A stretch of DNA of 64,000 bases. Source: Bacteroidota bacterium. GTDB lineage: Bacteria > Bacteroidota > Bacteroidia > Bacteroidales > Paludibacteraceae. The stretch spans positions 208,276 through 272,275 of the forward strand of contig JAUZOL010000001.1 of NCBI GenBank assembly GCA_030706455.1, read 5' to 3'. Shown one piece after another: positions 18,524 to 25,738 of the stretch. Under the pieces are notes generated by a model. It ran no database searches and was not told where the DNA came from. It saw nothing but the letters and a program-made list of their open reading frames with translations. The position numbers and the translations under genes are program-made. Every line of letters starts with the position of its first letter. Position 1 is the stretch's first letter.

Positions 18524-18531
18524 CAAAGATA
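18524..18531 (-). promoter_or_regulatory. -7 box (TATCTTTG) of the regulator gene
   Basis: The minus strand reads TATCTTTG, an exact TAnnTTTG match, 71 bp upstream of the regulator ATG. No convincing -33 TTTG is seen at the usual spacing. Confidence 0.5.
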
Positions 18532-18679
18532 CAACAAAAGAGAAAATGTAACTCTTTACTGCAATGATAAACACTACGACATGCTTTCTTGATTGATATA
18601 TTGAACGCTGATCTCAAGAAAACCAATAATCATCTTTCTATCCCATGTCATTTTTGCACAAAAAATCAAAAATATACGC

Positions 18680-19010
18680 TTAGTGCAAGGTGCAAGTTCA
18701 AAAATAGCTTGTATCTTTGAACCTGAGATTTATGCAGACACAGGAAAGACAAGTAATACTATTGTGGCCAAAGGATAAACTAACAACTGTCGTTAGTTTG
18801 CAACAAATTCATTGAATAGGTAAAGACTTAAAACAAGAAGCAATACCTGTTATACAACCTGAAAAGAAGGATATAATAACAGTGAATCTCTTTGTTAAAA
18901 AACGCCTTCAAAACCGTACATTTAACTGTACCCCAAAGGCAACTTCCAATTACAAGCAATTGGAAAACAAACAACAAAGACAAAGGTTCACGTTCCGTCC
19001 ATACCGCCAT
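18680..19010 (+). repeat. Dispersed repeat R1 (copy 1 of ~330-bp element)
   Basis: The segment starts with TTAGTGCAAGGTGCAAG (18680-18696) and aligns along its length with 56962-57354 in the same orientation. Shared blocks include CCTGAGATTTATGCAGACAC, AAATTCATTGAATAGGTAAA, GTACATTTAACTGTACC and AAAGGTTCACGTTCC. It has no start codon-led gene. One frame is open from 18817 to a TAG at 19011, but the other copy has stop codons in the same frame, so coding is doubtful. It may be the remnant of a mobile element or a structured non-coding element. A rho-independent terminator follows directly at 19018-19051. Confidence 0.75.
18777..18799. repeat. Small inverted repeat inside R1
   Basis: AAACTAAC (18777-18784) and GTTAGTTT (18792-18799) form an 8-bp perfect hairpin with a 7-nt loop. 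It is absent from the second copy of the repeat. Confidence 0.5.
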
Positions 19011-19017
19011 TAGTTGC

Positions 19018-19051
19018 AAAATAGCGAGCCGATTTGGCTTGCTATTTTTTT
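19018..19051 (+). terminator. Plus-strand rho-independent terminator after R1
   Basis: The stem AAATAGCGAGCC / GGCTTGCTATTT has one wobble pair and a 5-nt loop, and the stem runs into a T tract ending at 19051. No plus-strand protein gene precedes it, so it suggests that repeat R1 is transcribed left to right. Confidence 0.7.
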
Positions 19052-19130
19052 GTTTTATGCCCAACCCTTAGCGGGTCGCCTACAAAAGTCGGATCTATCG
19101 GGATAATGCCTACTTATTCACATGCACAAC

Positions 19131-19163
19131 AAAGCGCAAAAAGACTATATCTTCTTGCGCTTT
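19131..19163 (-). terminator. Terminator of the encapsulin/cysteine operon
   Basis: AAAGCGCAA (19131-19139) pairs with TTGCGCTTT (19155-19163), with inner AAGA/TCTT pairing. It lies 18 bp downstream of the cysteine desulfurase stop codon. It marks the end of the sulfur operon, although only a short T run follows. Confidence 0.65.
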
Positions 19164-19180
19164 ACAGAGACTGACATTTA

Positions 19181-20806
19181 TCAACGGCTATACAAAACTT
19201 TCCTAATCGCCACTACCAGCTTATCAATCTCCTCAGTGGTGTTGTAGAATGCAAAAGACGGACGAACAGTAGCCTCCACTCCCAAACGGCGTAATGCAGG
19301 TTGGGCGCAATGATGTCCGGCACGAAGGGCTATTCCTTCCTGATCGAGCAAGCGGCCTACCTCTGGTGTCGGAATCCCATCCAGAACAAAAGAAACTACG
19401 CTTACCCGTTTTTTCGGATTACCGATCAAACGTAAACCGTCGATCTTGCCTAACTCTTCCCGGGCATATTCGGTGAGATAATGTTCGTATTTCGAAATAT
19501 TATTTATCCCGATACGGCTGACGTAATCGAGAGCAAACCCCAGTCCTACGGCATCGGCCACATTGGGAGTACCGGCCTCAAACTTAGCAGGAGGTGCATT
19601 GAAAACCGTCTCTTCAAAGGTCACATCCTGAATCATATTGCCACCACCCTGCCAGGGAGGAATAATATCCAACAACTCTTTCTTGCCAAAAACTACCCCA
19701 ATACCATTCGGAGCATAAATCTTATGACCTGAAAAGACGAAGAAGTCGGCATCCAGTTCCTGGACATTGATGGGAGTATGAGCCACTGATTGTGCACCGT
19801 CGATCAGCACCCTGGCTCCCCAGCGATGTGCCGATTCGATCATCTGTTTCACCGGAGATATGGTACCGAAGGTATTGTTTACCTGCCCGATAGAAACAAA
19901 TTTGGTACGCGGCCCGAGCAGCTTTTCGTAATCTTCAAGTAACACGTCGCCATTGTTGTTGATAGGTATCGGAACCAGTTTGGCTCCTTTTTCCTTGGCT
20001 AATTGTTGCCACGGCACAATGTTCGCATGATGGTCGAGCGTAGAAACAATGATTTCATCGCCCGGCTGAATAAATTTCCATCCGTACGTTTGCGTCACCA
20101 GATTAATTCCCTCGGTTGTTCCGCGAACGAATATAATCTCTTCCGTCGATGAAGCACCAATGAAGCTCTTCACTTTTTCACGAGCTTTTTCGTAAGCATC
20201 GGTCGAGCGGGCGGCAAGCGTATGAGCTGCCCGGTGAATATTTGAATTGTCCTGTTCATAGAAACGGGCTATCCCGTCGATCACCTGTCTCGGCTTCTGG
20301 GTAGTAGCTGCATTATCAAACCATATAAGGTCTTTCCCGTTCACTTTCTGATGAAGAATGGGAAAATCGTTGCGGATAGAGTTGACATCCAGATAATCGT
20401 TATCCGTGTAACGAATCTGTTGATCGCGACCGAACGCATAATTTGAAAATGTAGAAGGCACAAATCCGGCCTTTGATCCGTTAGAAAGTGCCTGATCGGT
20501 ATCGCCCTTTTTGTCCGGGGCAAAATTGAACTTCTGCTGCGGCAGACCTCCCGTAAACAAGCTAAGGTCGAAAGCAAGAGCATCATCAACCGGCTCAACA
20601 ACCGGAGACAACACCTCCTCTTTATTGGCAACACTTTTGAGCACCTCAAAAACAGACTCGAGATGGAGATCGTCCGGAATATTGTTGGCCACTCCCGTTT
20701 TGAATTCTTCCCGCTGAAACAGGCTATCGGCCAGTTGGCGAAGGCGACCCGAATTCAATTCTTCACCCGGCTGAAACACATTAATCGCTTGATTTTCAGT
20801 TGGCAT
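19181..20806 (-). CDS. SufS-like cysteine desulfurase with N-terminal cargo-loading extension (encapsulin cargo)
   Basis: A 541-residue PLP enzyme. Residues ~138-541 are a complete SufS/group II cysteine desulfurase: FDNAATTQKP, the SDHH-type TLDHHANIVPW, PLP lysine K362 in FSGHKIYAPNG, and the persulfide-forming Cys500 in AGHHCAQPALRR. It takes sulfur from L-cysteine to give alanine and an enzyme persulfide. The first ~135 residues are not part of that fold. They are rich in Gln, Asn, Ser and acidic residues with short hydrophobic patches (FDLSLFTGGLPQ, GFVPSTFSNYAFG). This is the disordered N-terminal domain that loads cysteine desulfurases into family 2 encapsulins. The shell gene is directly upstream, with only a hairpin between them. 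Last gene of the operon. Confidence 0.93.
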   Translation of the reverse strand: MPTENQAINVFQPGEELNSGRLRQLADSLFQREEFKTGVANNIPDDLHLESVFEVLKSVANKEEVLSPVVEPVDDALAFDLSLFTGGLPQQKFNFAPDKKGDTDQALSNGSKAGFVPSTFSNYAFGRDQQIRYTDNDYLDVNSIRNDFPILHQKVNGKDLIWFDNAATTQKPRQVIDGIARFYEQDNSNIHRAAHTLAARSTDAYEKAREKVKSFIGASSTEEIIFVRGTTEGINLVTQTYGWKFIQPGDEIIVSTLDHHANIVPWQQLAKEKGAKLVPIPINNNGDVLLEDYEKLLGPRTKFVSIGQVNNTFGTISPVKQMIESAHRWGARVLIDGAQSVAHTPINVQELDADFFVFSGHKIYAPNGIGVVFGKKELLDIIPPWQGGGNMIQDVTFEETVFNAPPAKFEAGTPNVADAVGLGFALDYVSRIGINNISKYEHYLTEYAREELGKIDGLRLIGNPKKRVSVVSFVLDGIPTPEVGRLLDQEGIALRAGHHCAQPALRRLGVEATVRPSFAFYNTTEEIDKLVVAIRKVLYSR

Positions 20807-20831
20807 GTTGTTATTTTTATTGGGAAATCAC

Positions 20832-20860
20832 CTTTCCTAAAGTTCTAAACTTTAGGAAAG
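20832..20860. promoter_or_regulatory. Perfect 13-bp intercistronic hairpin between shell and cargo genes
   Basis: CTTTCCTAAAGTT (20832-20844) and AACTTTAGGAAAG (20848-20860) pair perfectly around a 3-nt loop. No T tract follows on the minus strand, so it is not a simple terminator. An intercistronic hairpin at this position could protect the upstream shell message or slow read-through, setting many shell subunits per cargo molecule. Confidence 0.7.
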
Positions 20861-20887
20861 TTATGGATAGAAAATTTATCTGTATTT

Positions 20888-22324
20888 TTATTTTTCAACA
20901 GCATTACGATGCTGATAATCATGATAATATCCCACTTCCACATTTTCGAGCACCGCCACGGCATCGTCGGTAAGAGAAGCTAAGGAGAAATATTTGGTCA
21001 ACAGGTAGGAAGCCACGCCAAACTTATCGAGACCCATCAAACGAGCTGAGAGACTAGGAGCTATTTCGCCCGGAATTCCGGCTTGGTGCAAGCCTACCAC
21101 ACCCTGTTCGTGTTCACCGATGCGTACCAGAATAATACTGGTGGTTCCAACACCGCGATTGGTGAGATATTGACCTTTTATTTCCACCTTATCGCTAGGA
21201 ATAATGGGGACACCACGCCATGTAATGACCGGAACGCCGTGAATATTGGTGGTTACGGGAGGCACGCCACGCCAGGTGCATTCGCGTTCAAATGCGGCAA
21301 TAGCACGCGGGTGAGCCACAAAGAAAGCCGGATTTTTCCATACCAGCGACAGCAGTTCGTCCAGATCATCTGGGGTCGGCGAACCGTAGCGGGTACTGAT
21401 GCGGTAGCCCGGCTCCACGCTGTTGAGCAGCCCGAATGTAGTGTTGTTAATCAATTCCCATTCCTGGCGCTCCTTAATGCTTTCAATGCTCAATCGGACC
21501 TGTTGTTCCAGTTGGTTGTATGGATCGTTGTAGAGATCAGATACACGGGTATGCACACGAACGATTGTTTGCAAAGTATTGAGCGAATATTCGCGGGGAT
21601 TTTCCTCGTAGTCGATGTATGTCTCAGGAATAATGTTGTCTTCTTCGTGTCCTGAAACCAGGTCGATATGCTTTTCGCCGTGGGTATTGACGGTCGCTTT
21701 CAGACGGAGATGTTCATCAACGGCTTTCTGGAATTGTTCGCGAAAATCGGGAACTTCCTTGGTAATGGTTTCCAGCTCTTCGCTGTTCAACGTAAAGAAA
21801 ACTCCCGGAGTAATGGGACGCACGGTCACTGATGCTGGTTTATCAGAAATAAGGTCGGCCTCACCGAAATATTCACCTTGAGTCAGAATACCAATACGCA
21901 GATCTTCACCATGCGGACCTTTGCTTATAATTTCCACTTGCCCTTTGGCAACAATGAAAAATTTCTGATCGTCACCCTCGTTAATCAGATTTTGCCCCAG
22001 TTCCACTTCTTCGATAGCGAAACGTTTAGCAAGACGATTCACAATATTTTCATCGATATGCGAAAACAAGGGAATCCGGCGTAAAGAATCGGCTCTGAAT
22101 GCTGGTGTACCTTCAAGGTATTCAATAGCAATACGTTCTGCTTTTTTCAATTCTACCTTTGTACGATTAACACGGTAGGTTCCCGAGTCGACCTGAACCC
22201 ACGGCAATACTTTAAGTAATAAACGCGGAGTGATTGATCCCATCTGCGGGATGGTCTTGGTGGTGTTTGCCAACTGACGGGCTGTTGCAGTGGTTACACT
22301 GCGCTGTAAATCATTTTTAGCCAT
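20888..22324 (-). CDS. Family 2B encapsulin shell protein (SrpI-like, with cyclic-nucleotide-binding-like insert)
   Basis: A 478-residue protein. Residues ~1-75 (SVTTATARQLANTTKTIPQ, ITPRLLLKVLPWVQV, GTYRVNR) and ~230-478 (DDLDELLSLVWKNPAFFVAHPRA, VITWRGVPIIPSDK, GIPGEIAPSLSARL) match the SrpI-type HK97-fold shell of family 2 encapsulins. Inserted between them, residues ~81-197 form a CNBD-like beta-roll (PLFSHIDENIVNRLAKRF, EYFGEADLIS), which defines subgroup 2B. Such proteins self-assemble into nanocompartments. The cargo cysteine desulfurase gene lies 81 bp downstream. In the CNBD the usual phosphate-anchoring Arg after FGE is replaced (PASV instead of PRAA), so cNMP binding is uncertain. 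Confidence 0.93.
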   Translation of the reverse strand: MAKNDLQRSVTTATARQLANTTKTIPQMGSITPRLLLKVLPWVQVDSGTYRVNRTKVELKKAERIAIEYLEGTPAFRADSLRRIPLFSHIDENIVNRLAKRFAIEEVELGQNLINEGDDQKFFIVAKGQVEIISKGPHGEDLRIGILTQGEYFGEADLISDKPASVTVRPITPGVFFTLNSEELETITKEVPDFREQFQKAVDEHLRLKATVNTHGEKHIDLVSGHEEDNIIPETYIDYEENPREYSLNTLQTIVRVHTRVSDLYNDPYNQLEQQVRLSIESIKERQEWELINNTTFGLLNSVEPGYRISTRYGSPTPDDLDELLSLVWKNPAFFVAHPRAIAAFERECTWRGVPPVTTNIHGVPVITWRGVPIIPSDKVEIKGQYLTNRGVGTTSIILVRIGEHEQGVVGLHQAGIPGEIAPSLSARLMGLDKFGVASYLLTKYFSLASLTDDAVAVLENVEVGYYHDYQHRNAVEK

Positions 22325-22385
22325 TTAGTTTATATTAATTAGTTAACATACAATCAAAAACTTACACGACATAAAACAGACACTT

Positions 22386-23294
22386 TTATATCCCAAGTCC
22401 ATCTATAAATGTGTTCTCCACTGCTTTTTGCTGGGTAATCTTAGTATTGGGGGGAATGCTGGTAGTTAACCAAACATTTCCGCCAACCACAGATCCGGCA
22501 CCGATAGTGATGCGGCCCAAAACATTGGCATTGGAATAAATCACTACACTATCTTCGATTATCGGGTGACGGGGCAAATTGATCGGATTTCCTTTATCAT
22601 CCAGCCTGAAACGAATAGCCCCCAACGTCACACCCTGATAAAGAGTAACATGATTACCTATAATAGTAGTTTCGCCAATCACAACCCCTGTCCCGTGATC
22701 TATACTGAAATACTCTCCAATTTGAGCACCAGGATGAATATCGATACCGGTTTCTGAATGAGCCAATTCGGAGATAATGCGTGGCAAAACGGGAATATTC
22801 AACCGAAGCAATGCATGAGCTACCCTATGATTGAAAATAGCCCGAATAGCGGGATAACAGAAAATTACCTCGCCATAACTCTTGGCTGCCGGATCTCCAT
22901 CATACATAGCTTTCACGTCTGTGGATATCAACCTTTTCAATTCAGGAATCTGCTGAAGGAAAAGCAAGGTCTTTTCTTGTGCCACCAGTCGGGCATCGTT
23001 ACAAAGTTCATCGGAAGCACTAAAGCAAAGTCCGTAAAGAATTTGTTCTTTCAGCAAGGAATAAAGCCGCTCTTGCGTTACCCCCAAGTGATATTCGAGG
23101 GTGTTGGAATTCGCTATAAAGTCGCCGTAGTATCCGGGGAAGACAATTGATCGCAACAACTCTACAATTTCCTGCAATTTGGTCAGCGAAGGCAAAGGCT
23201 TATCGTGTTGCGGGATGTAACGATATTCTACTACATTGTTTTTCAACAATTCCGAAATATTCTTCTGAAGAACTTTAACAACAGGAGGCTGCAT
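22386..23294 (-). CDS. cysE: Serine O-acetyltransferase (CysE/EpsC type)
   Basis: A 302-residue protein with the long alpha-helical N-terminal domain and a C-terminal left-handed beta-helix of hexapeptide repeats (IGEYFSIDHGTGVVIGETTIIG, GRITIGAGSVVGGNVW). The catalytic His/Asp region is seen in TGIDIHPGAQIG and SIDHGTGVVIG. It transfers acetyl from acetyl-CoA to L-serine, making O-acetylserine, the substrate of the CysK encoded at the head of the operon. Serine acetyltransferases are recurrent neighbours of cysteine-desulfurase-loaded encapsulins. The gene starts 10 bp after the JAMM protease gene and precedes the shell gene. The extended N-terminus resembles the EpsC-type group. Confidence 0.93.
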   Translation of the reverse strand: MQPPVVKVLQKNISELLKNNVVEYRYIPQHDKPLPSLTKLQEIVELLRSIVFPGYYGDFIANSNTLEYHLGVTQERLYSLLKEQILYGLCFSASDELCNDARLVAQEKTLLFLQQIPELKRLISTDVKAMYDGDPAAKSYGEVIFCYPAIRAIFNHRVAHALLRLNIPVLPRIISELAHSETGIDIHPGAQIGEYFSIDHGTGVVIGETTIIGNHVTLYQGVTLGAIRFRLDDKGNPINLPRHPIIEDSVVIYSNANVLGRITIGAGSVVGGNVWLTTSIPPNTKITQQKAVENTFIDGLGI

Positions 23295-23304
23295 ATGTTC
23301 AATA

Positions 23305-23703
23305 TTAAAGTGTTACATTTATTTCCACCTCTGCTGACTCTCCGTTTTGAATCCGAAATGCTTTCAAAACAGGCCATTCTTCGCTTAGAGAAAGTATCAG
23401 GTACAAAATATTCGGATCATAAGCCAAACGAATATCTTCCTGTGAAGGCCGAGCCGGTGTGGAAGGATGACTATGATAATTGGCAATGATCTGCAATCCT
23501 TCTTTACGGGCATTGCGTAATACATTGAACTGCTCGGTGGGATCGAATGAGAAGTGTTCGGGACTGTGATCTATATTACTCAGAGCAAAGCGTTTTTCCA
23601 CATTTTCCTCTCTACCCACCAACAACCCACAAGCTTCATTCGGAAGCTCATTATGAGCCTGTTCGATAATCGCCTTTACAATATATTGTGGTATTGAAAT
23701 CAT
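23305..23703 (-). CDS. JAMM/Mov34 (MPN+) metalloprotease, Mec-like
   Basis: A 132-residue single-domain protein with a complete JAMM signature: Glu23 in NEACGLLVG, then H77-S-H79, seven residues, S87, two residues, D90 (HSHPSTPARPSQED). These residues bind one zinc and cut isopeptide or C-terminal peptide bonds of ubiquitin-like proteins. Known bacterial relatives are Mec+ of Mycobacterium tuberculosis, which releases cysteine from CysO-cysteine, QbsD, and HcyD of Wolinella, which trims sulfur carriers. Its start overlaps the TusA gene by 4 nt (ATGA). With a ThiS-like carrier bearing residues after its GG, both trimming and cysteine release are plausible roles. Confidence 0.93.
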   Translation of the reverse strand: MISIPQYIVKAIIEQAHNELPNEACGLLVGREENVEKRFALSNIDHSPEHFSFDPTEQFNVLRNARKEGLQIIANYHSHPSTPARPSQEDIRLAYDPNILYLILSLSEEWPVLKAFRIQNGESAEVEINVTL

Positions 23704-23927
23704 TTTTCAATTATTACTCTGTGAATGCCTTTTACTTCGGTTTCTGTCACCGATAGCACTTTGAAACCTTGTTCCGTCGCACTGCGCGGAACGTTCTCCA
23801 ATGGTTCGCCCTCGGTCAACAACACCTCCAGTGTGTCGCCCGTTTTGAGTTTTGACAATTCAATTTTCGTTTTTACGAATGTCATCGGGCAATGCTCTTT
23901 TGTAATATCTAATCTGTAAGTTGCCAT
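23700..23927 (-). CDS. TusA/SirA-family sulfur-transfer protein
   Basis: A 75-residue protein with the TusA fold: an N-terminal strand, the Cys-Pro motif at C13-P14 (EHCPMTFVKTKIEL), then KTGDTLEVLL and a C-terminal GIHRVIIEK strand. TusA proteins accept persulfide sulfur from cysteine desulfurases on this Cys and pass it on. Here the CPxP consensus is CPMT, so the second proline is lost. It overlaps the JAMM gene by 4 nt and follows the DsrE-like gene. The gene set suggests it relays sulfane sulfur between the desulfurase, the DsrE-like protein and the carrier-activating enzyme. Confidence 0.92.
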   Translation of the reverse strand: MATYRLDITKEHCPMTFVKTKIELSKLKTGDTLEVLLTEGEPLENVPRSATEQGFKVLSVTETEVKGIHRVIIEK

Positions 23928-24004
23928 AATTTGAGAATTAATCGATTAATTGGCAAAGGATTGAATCGTACGTTACCATCACATCCCCTTCGCCTTCTCA
24001 CTTT

Positions 24005-24508
24005 CTAAATAAACAGTGTTTGTCCGCCATCAGCTAGCTTTAGAAAAGTTGCCACACCGAGCACATCTTTCACTTCAGGAATAAAATCTTCTTTCGACAA
24101 GCCGAGTACGTGCATAGCCATTTCGCAGGCATAAAAATTGATGCCCAGAACTTTAGCAGCTTCCACTAATTCTTCGAGTGTAGCCACGTTATTCTTTCGC
24201 ATCAGGTGGCGGAATATTTTCGGACTAATTCCTGCAAAGTTCAAACGGCTGACAGGAGCTACTTTCAAACCTCCCATGAAAAGACCGAATACTTTAGGCA
24301 AAAATCCTTTGCCGATAGGGCTTCGTCCCTGTTTGATTTTGATAGCATCCAAACCCCAGAAGGTAAAAAAGAGGTTGACTTCATAGCCCACGGCAGCCGC
24401 GCCGGTAGCAAGAGTGAAGACGGCGGTCAGTTTGTCAAAATCGCCACTGAAGCCTATGATAGAAAGCTTTTTAACTTTCGGATCGAGTTGAATATCAGAT
24501 GTTGCCAT
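24005..24508 (-). CDS. DsrE/DsrF-like (DsrE2-type) sulfur relay protein
   Basis: A 167-residue protein with the DsrE/F fold: KLSIIGFSGDFDKLTAVFTLATGAAAVGYEV, then FFTFWGLDAIK and a conserved Cys128 in INFYACEMAMHVLG. DsrE2-type proteins (often misnamed peroxiredoxin family) are linked to rhodanese and TusA in bacterial sulfur trafficking and carry persulfide on that Cys. The central segment IGKGFLPKVFGLFMGG is hydrophobic and may be membrane-associated, as seen in other DsrE2 proteins. It lies between the ThiF-like and TusA genes, so a relay to or from TusA is the natural reading. Cytoplasmic or inner-membrane surface. Confidence 0.9.
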   Translation of the reverse strand: MATSDIQLDPKVKKLSIIGFSGDFDKLTAVFTLATGAAAVGYEVNLFFTFWGLDAIKIKQGRSPIGKGFLPKVFGLFMGGLKVAPVSRLNFAGISPKIFRHLMRKNNVATLEELVEAAKVLGINFYACEMAMHVLGLSKEDFIPEVKDVLGVATFLKLADGGQTLFI

Positions 24509-24592
24509 GAATTTTAATTTGAAAATGTGTCAATATGCTAATTTGCCAATACTGTCTGTTGAAATCTTGGAATTTTGAAAGTTGAAATCATT

Positions 24593-25399
24593 TCAATGCT
24601 TCTTCAGTTCGCAGGCGGCCTGTTCGTAATCAACCAGTTGAGTTACGGTAGGATGATCGCCATCTACTGGGCAATTGGGATTATGTTTCACATTGACCGT
24701 GCGGAAAGTCATCTTCTTGGCATCGAAAATCAACAGACGGTTGGTAAGCAGCTCTCCTACTCCGGTAAGATATTTCAATGCCTCGGCTGCCTGTATGGTG
24801 CCCAGCATTCCCGCTATAGCCCCCAACACGCCTGCCTGCGAACAGGTAGGTACTGCGTTGGGAGGCGGGGGACTAACAAACACACATCTATAACATGCTG
24901 AGCCGGGCACATAGGTCATGGTTTGCCCGTCGAAGCGGAGAATTCCGCCATGCGAGAAAGGCTTACCGGCCAGCACACAAGCATCGTTGATCAGAAACTT
25001 CACCGGGAAATTGTCGGTTCCGTCGATGAGAAAATCATAGTCTTTTATAATATCCAAAGCGTTGTAAGAGGTCAGCAGCTCCTGATACGTCACCACATTG
25101 ACATCGGGATTGAGCTGGTTAATCTTCTCTTTGGCCGAAATTACTTTCGGCTTGTTGACATCGGCCGTGAAGTGAATCACCTGACGTTGCAGGTTGGAAT
25201 AGTCCACCACATCACCGTCAATAATACCGATAGTACCTACCCCGGCAGCGGCCAGATAGAGAGCTGCCGGCGCTCCTAGCCCACCGGCTCCCACAATCAG
25301 CACCTTACCGTTGCTGATCTTTTCCTGTCCCTCCACACCGACATCCTGCAACAGAAAATGACGGCTATATCGTTGAATTTGTTCTTCTGTATAATCCAT
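24593..25399 (-). CDS. ThiF/MoeB/HesA-family E1-like adenylyltransferase
   Basis: A 268-residue E1-like enzyme. Motifs are the nucleotide-binding VLIVGAGGLGAPAALYL (37-42 GAGGLG), the Arg/Asp pair DYSNLQRQVIHF, DGTDNFPVKFLIND, and the active-site-region Cys186 in PTCSQAGVLGAIAG. It should adenylate the C-terminal glycine of a ThiS/MoaD-type carrier so that sulfur can be loaded as a thiocarboxylate. The carrier gene is 89 bp upstream. One oddity concerns the structural zinc site. It normally has two CxxC pairs. The first is present (C169, C172), but the second reads NPNCPVDG, with Asp246 in place of the last Cys. Confidence 0.92.
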   Translation of the reverse strand: MDYTEEQIQRYSRHFLLQDVGVEGQEKISNGKVLIVGAGGLGAPAALYLAAAGVGTIGIIDGDVVDYSNLQRQVIHFTADVNKPKVISAKEKINQLNPDVNVVTYQELLTSYNALDIIKDYDFLIDGTDNFPVKFLINDACVLAGKPFSHGGILRFDGQTMTYVPGSACYRCVFVSPPPPNAVPTCSQAGVLGAIAGMLGTIQAAEALKYLTGVGELLTNRLLIFDAKKMTFRTVNVKHNPNCPVDGDHPTVTQLVDYEQAACELKKH

Positions 25400-25488
25400 A
25401 GTTACATGTACAATTTCAGACTTTACGATTTCAAATCCCGGCTATACGACGGATTCAATTCGTAAATCGTCAATAAATAAATTGTCAA

Positions 25489-25704
25489 TCAGCGTTGTCC
25501 GCCTCCCATAAAATAGAGAAAATCGAGCTCGTCGCCATCGTTAATTGTGGTTGTTTCATATCGATCACGAAGAACGAATTCGCCATTAAGCTGAATCGAT
25601 ACCATATCAGGTTGCTGCACATCGTTCAACTTTATTAAATCGAGTAACTGGATGGATGTTGTATCAATAGTTTGTTCCTGACCGTTTACAATAATCTTGC
25701 TCAT
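25489..25704 (-). CDS. ThiS/MoaD-like sulfur carrier protein with capped C-terminus (CysO-like)
   Basis: A 71-residue ubiquitin-fold protein. The ATG at 25704 gives MSKIIVNGQEQTI at the N-terminus and DGDELDFLYFMGGGQR at the C-terminus. A longer frame upstream would overlap cysK and is rejected. Functional ThiS/MoaD proteins end in Gly-Gly, whose carboxylate becomes a thiocarboxylate. Here two residues (Gln-Arg), or three counting the third Gly, follow the diglycine. The same is true of QbsE and HcyS, which a JAMM protease trims. A JAMM protease, an E1-like enzyme and cysteine synthase are all in the operon, so a carrier delivering sulfide equivalents to O-acetylserine is the best interpretation. 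Confidence 0.88.
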   Translation of the reverse strand: MSKIIVNGQEQTIDTTSIQLLDLIKLNDVQQPDMVSIQLNGEFVLRDRYETTTINDGDELDFLYFMGGGQR

Positions 25705-25738
25705 AGTTGTGTTTGTTAGTTGTGTCCTTTTGTTTAGT

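Noticed and set aside
18817..19013. Plus-strand frame in R1 (IGKDLKQEAIPV...) as a gene
   Set aside because: No start codon or ribosome-binding site, and the R2 copy has stop codons at matching positions.
23305..23703. JAMM protein as a phage tail or NlpC-associated MPN domain
   Set aside because: It is a short stand-alone protein in a cysteine operon, overlapping tusA, with no phage genes around.
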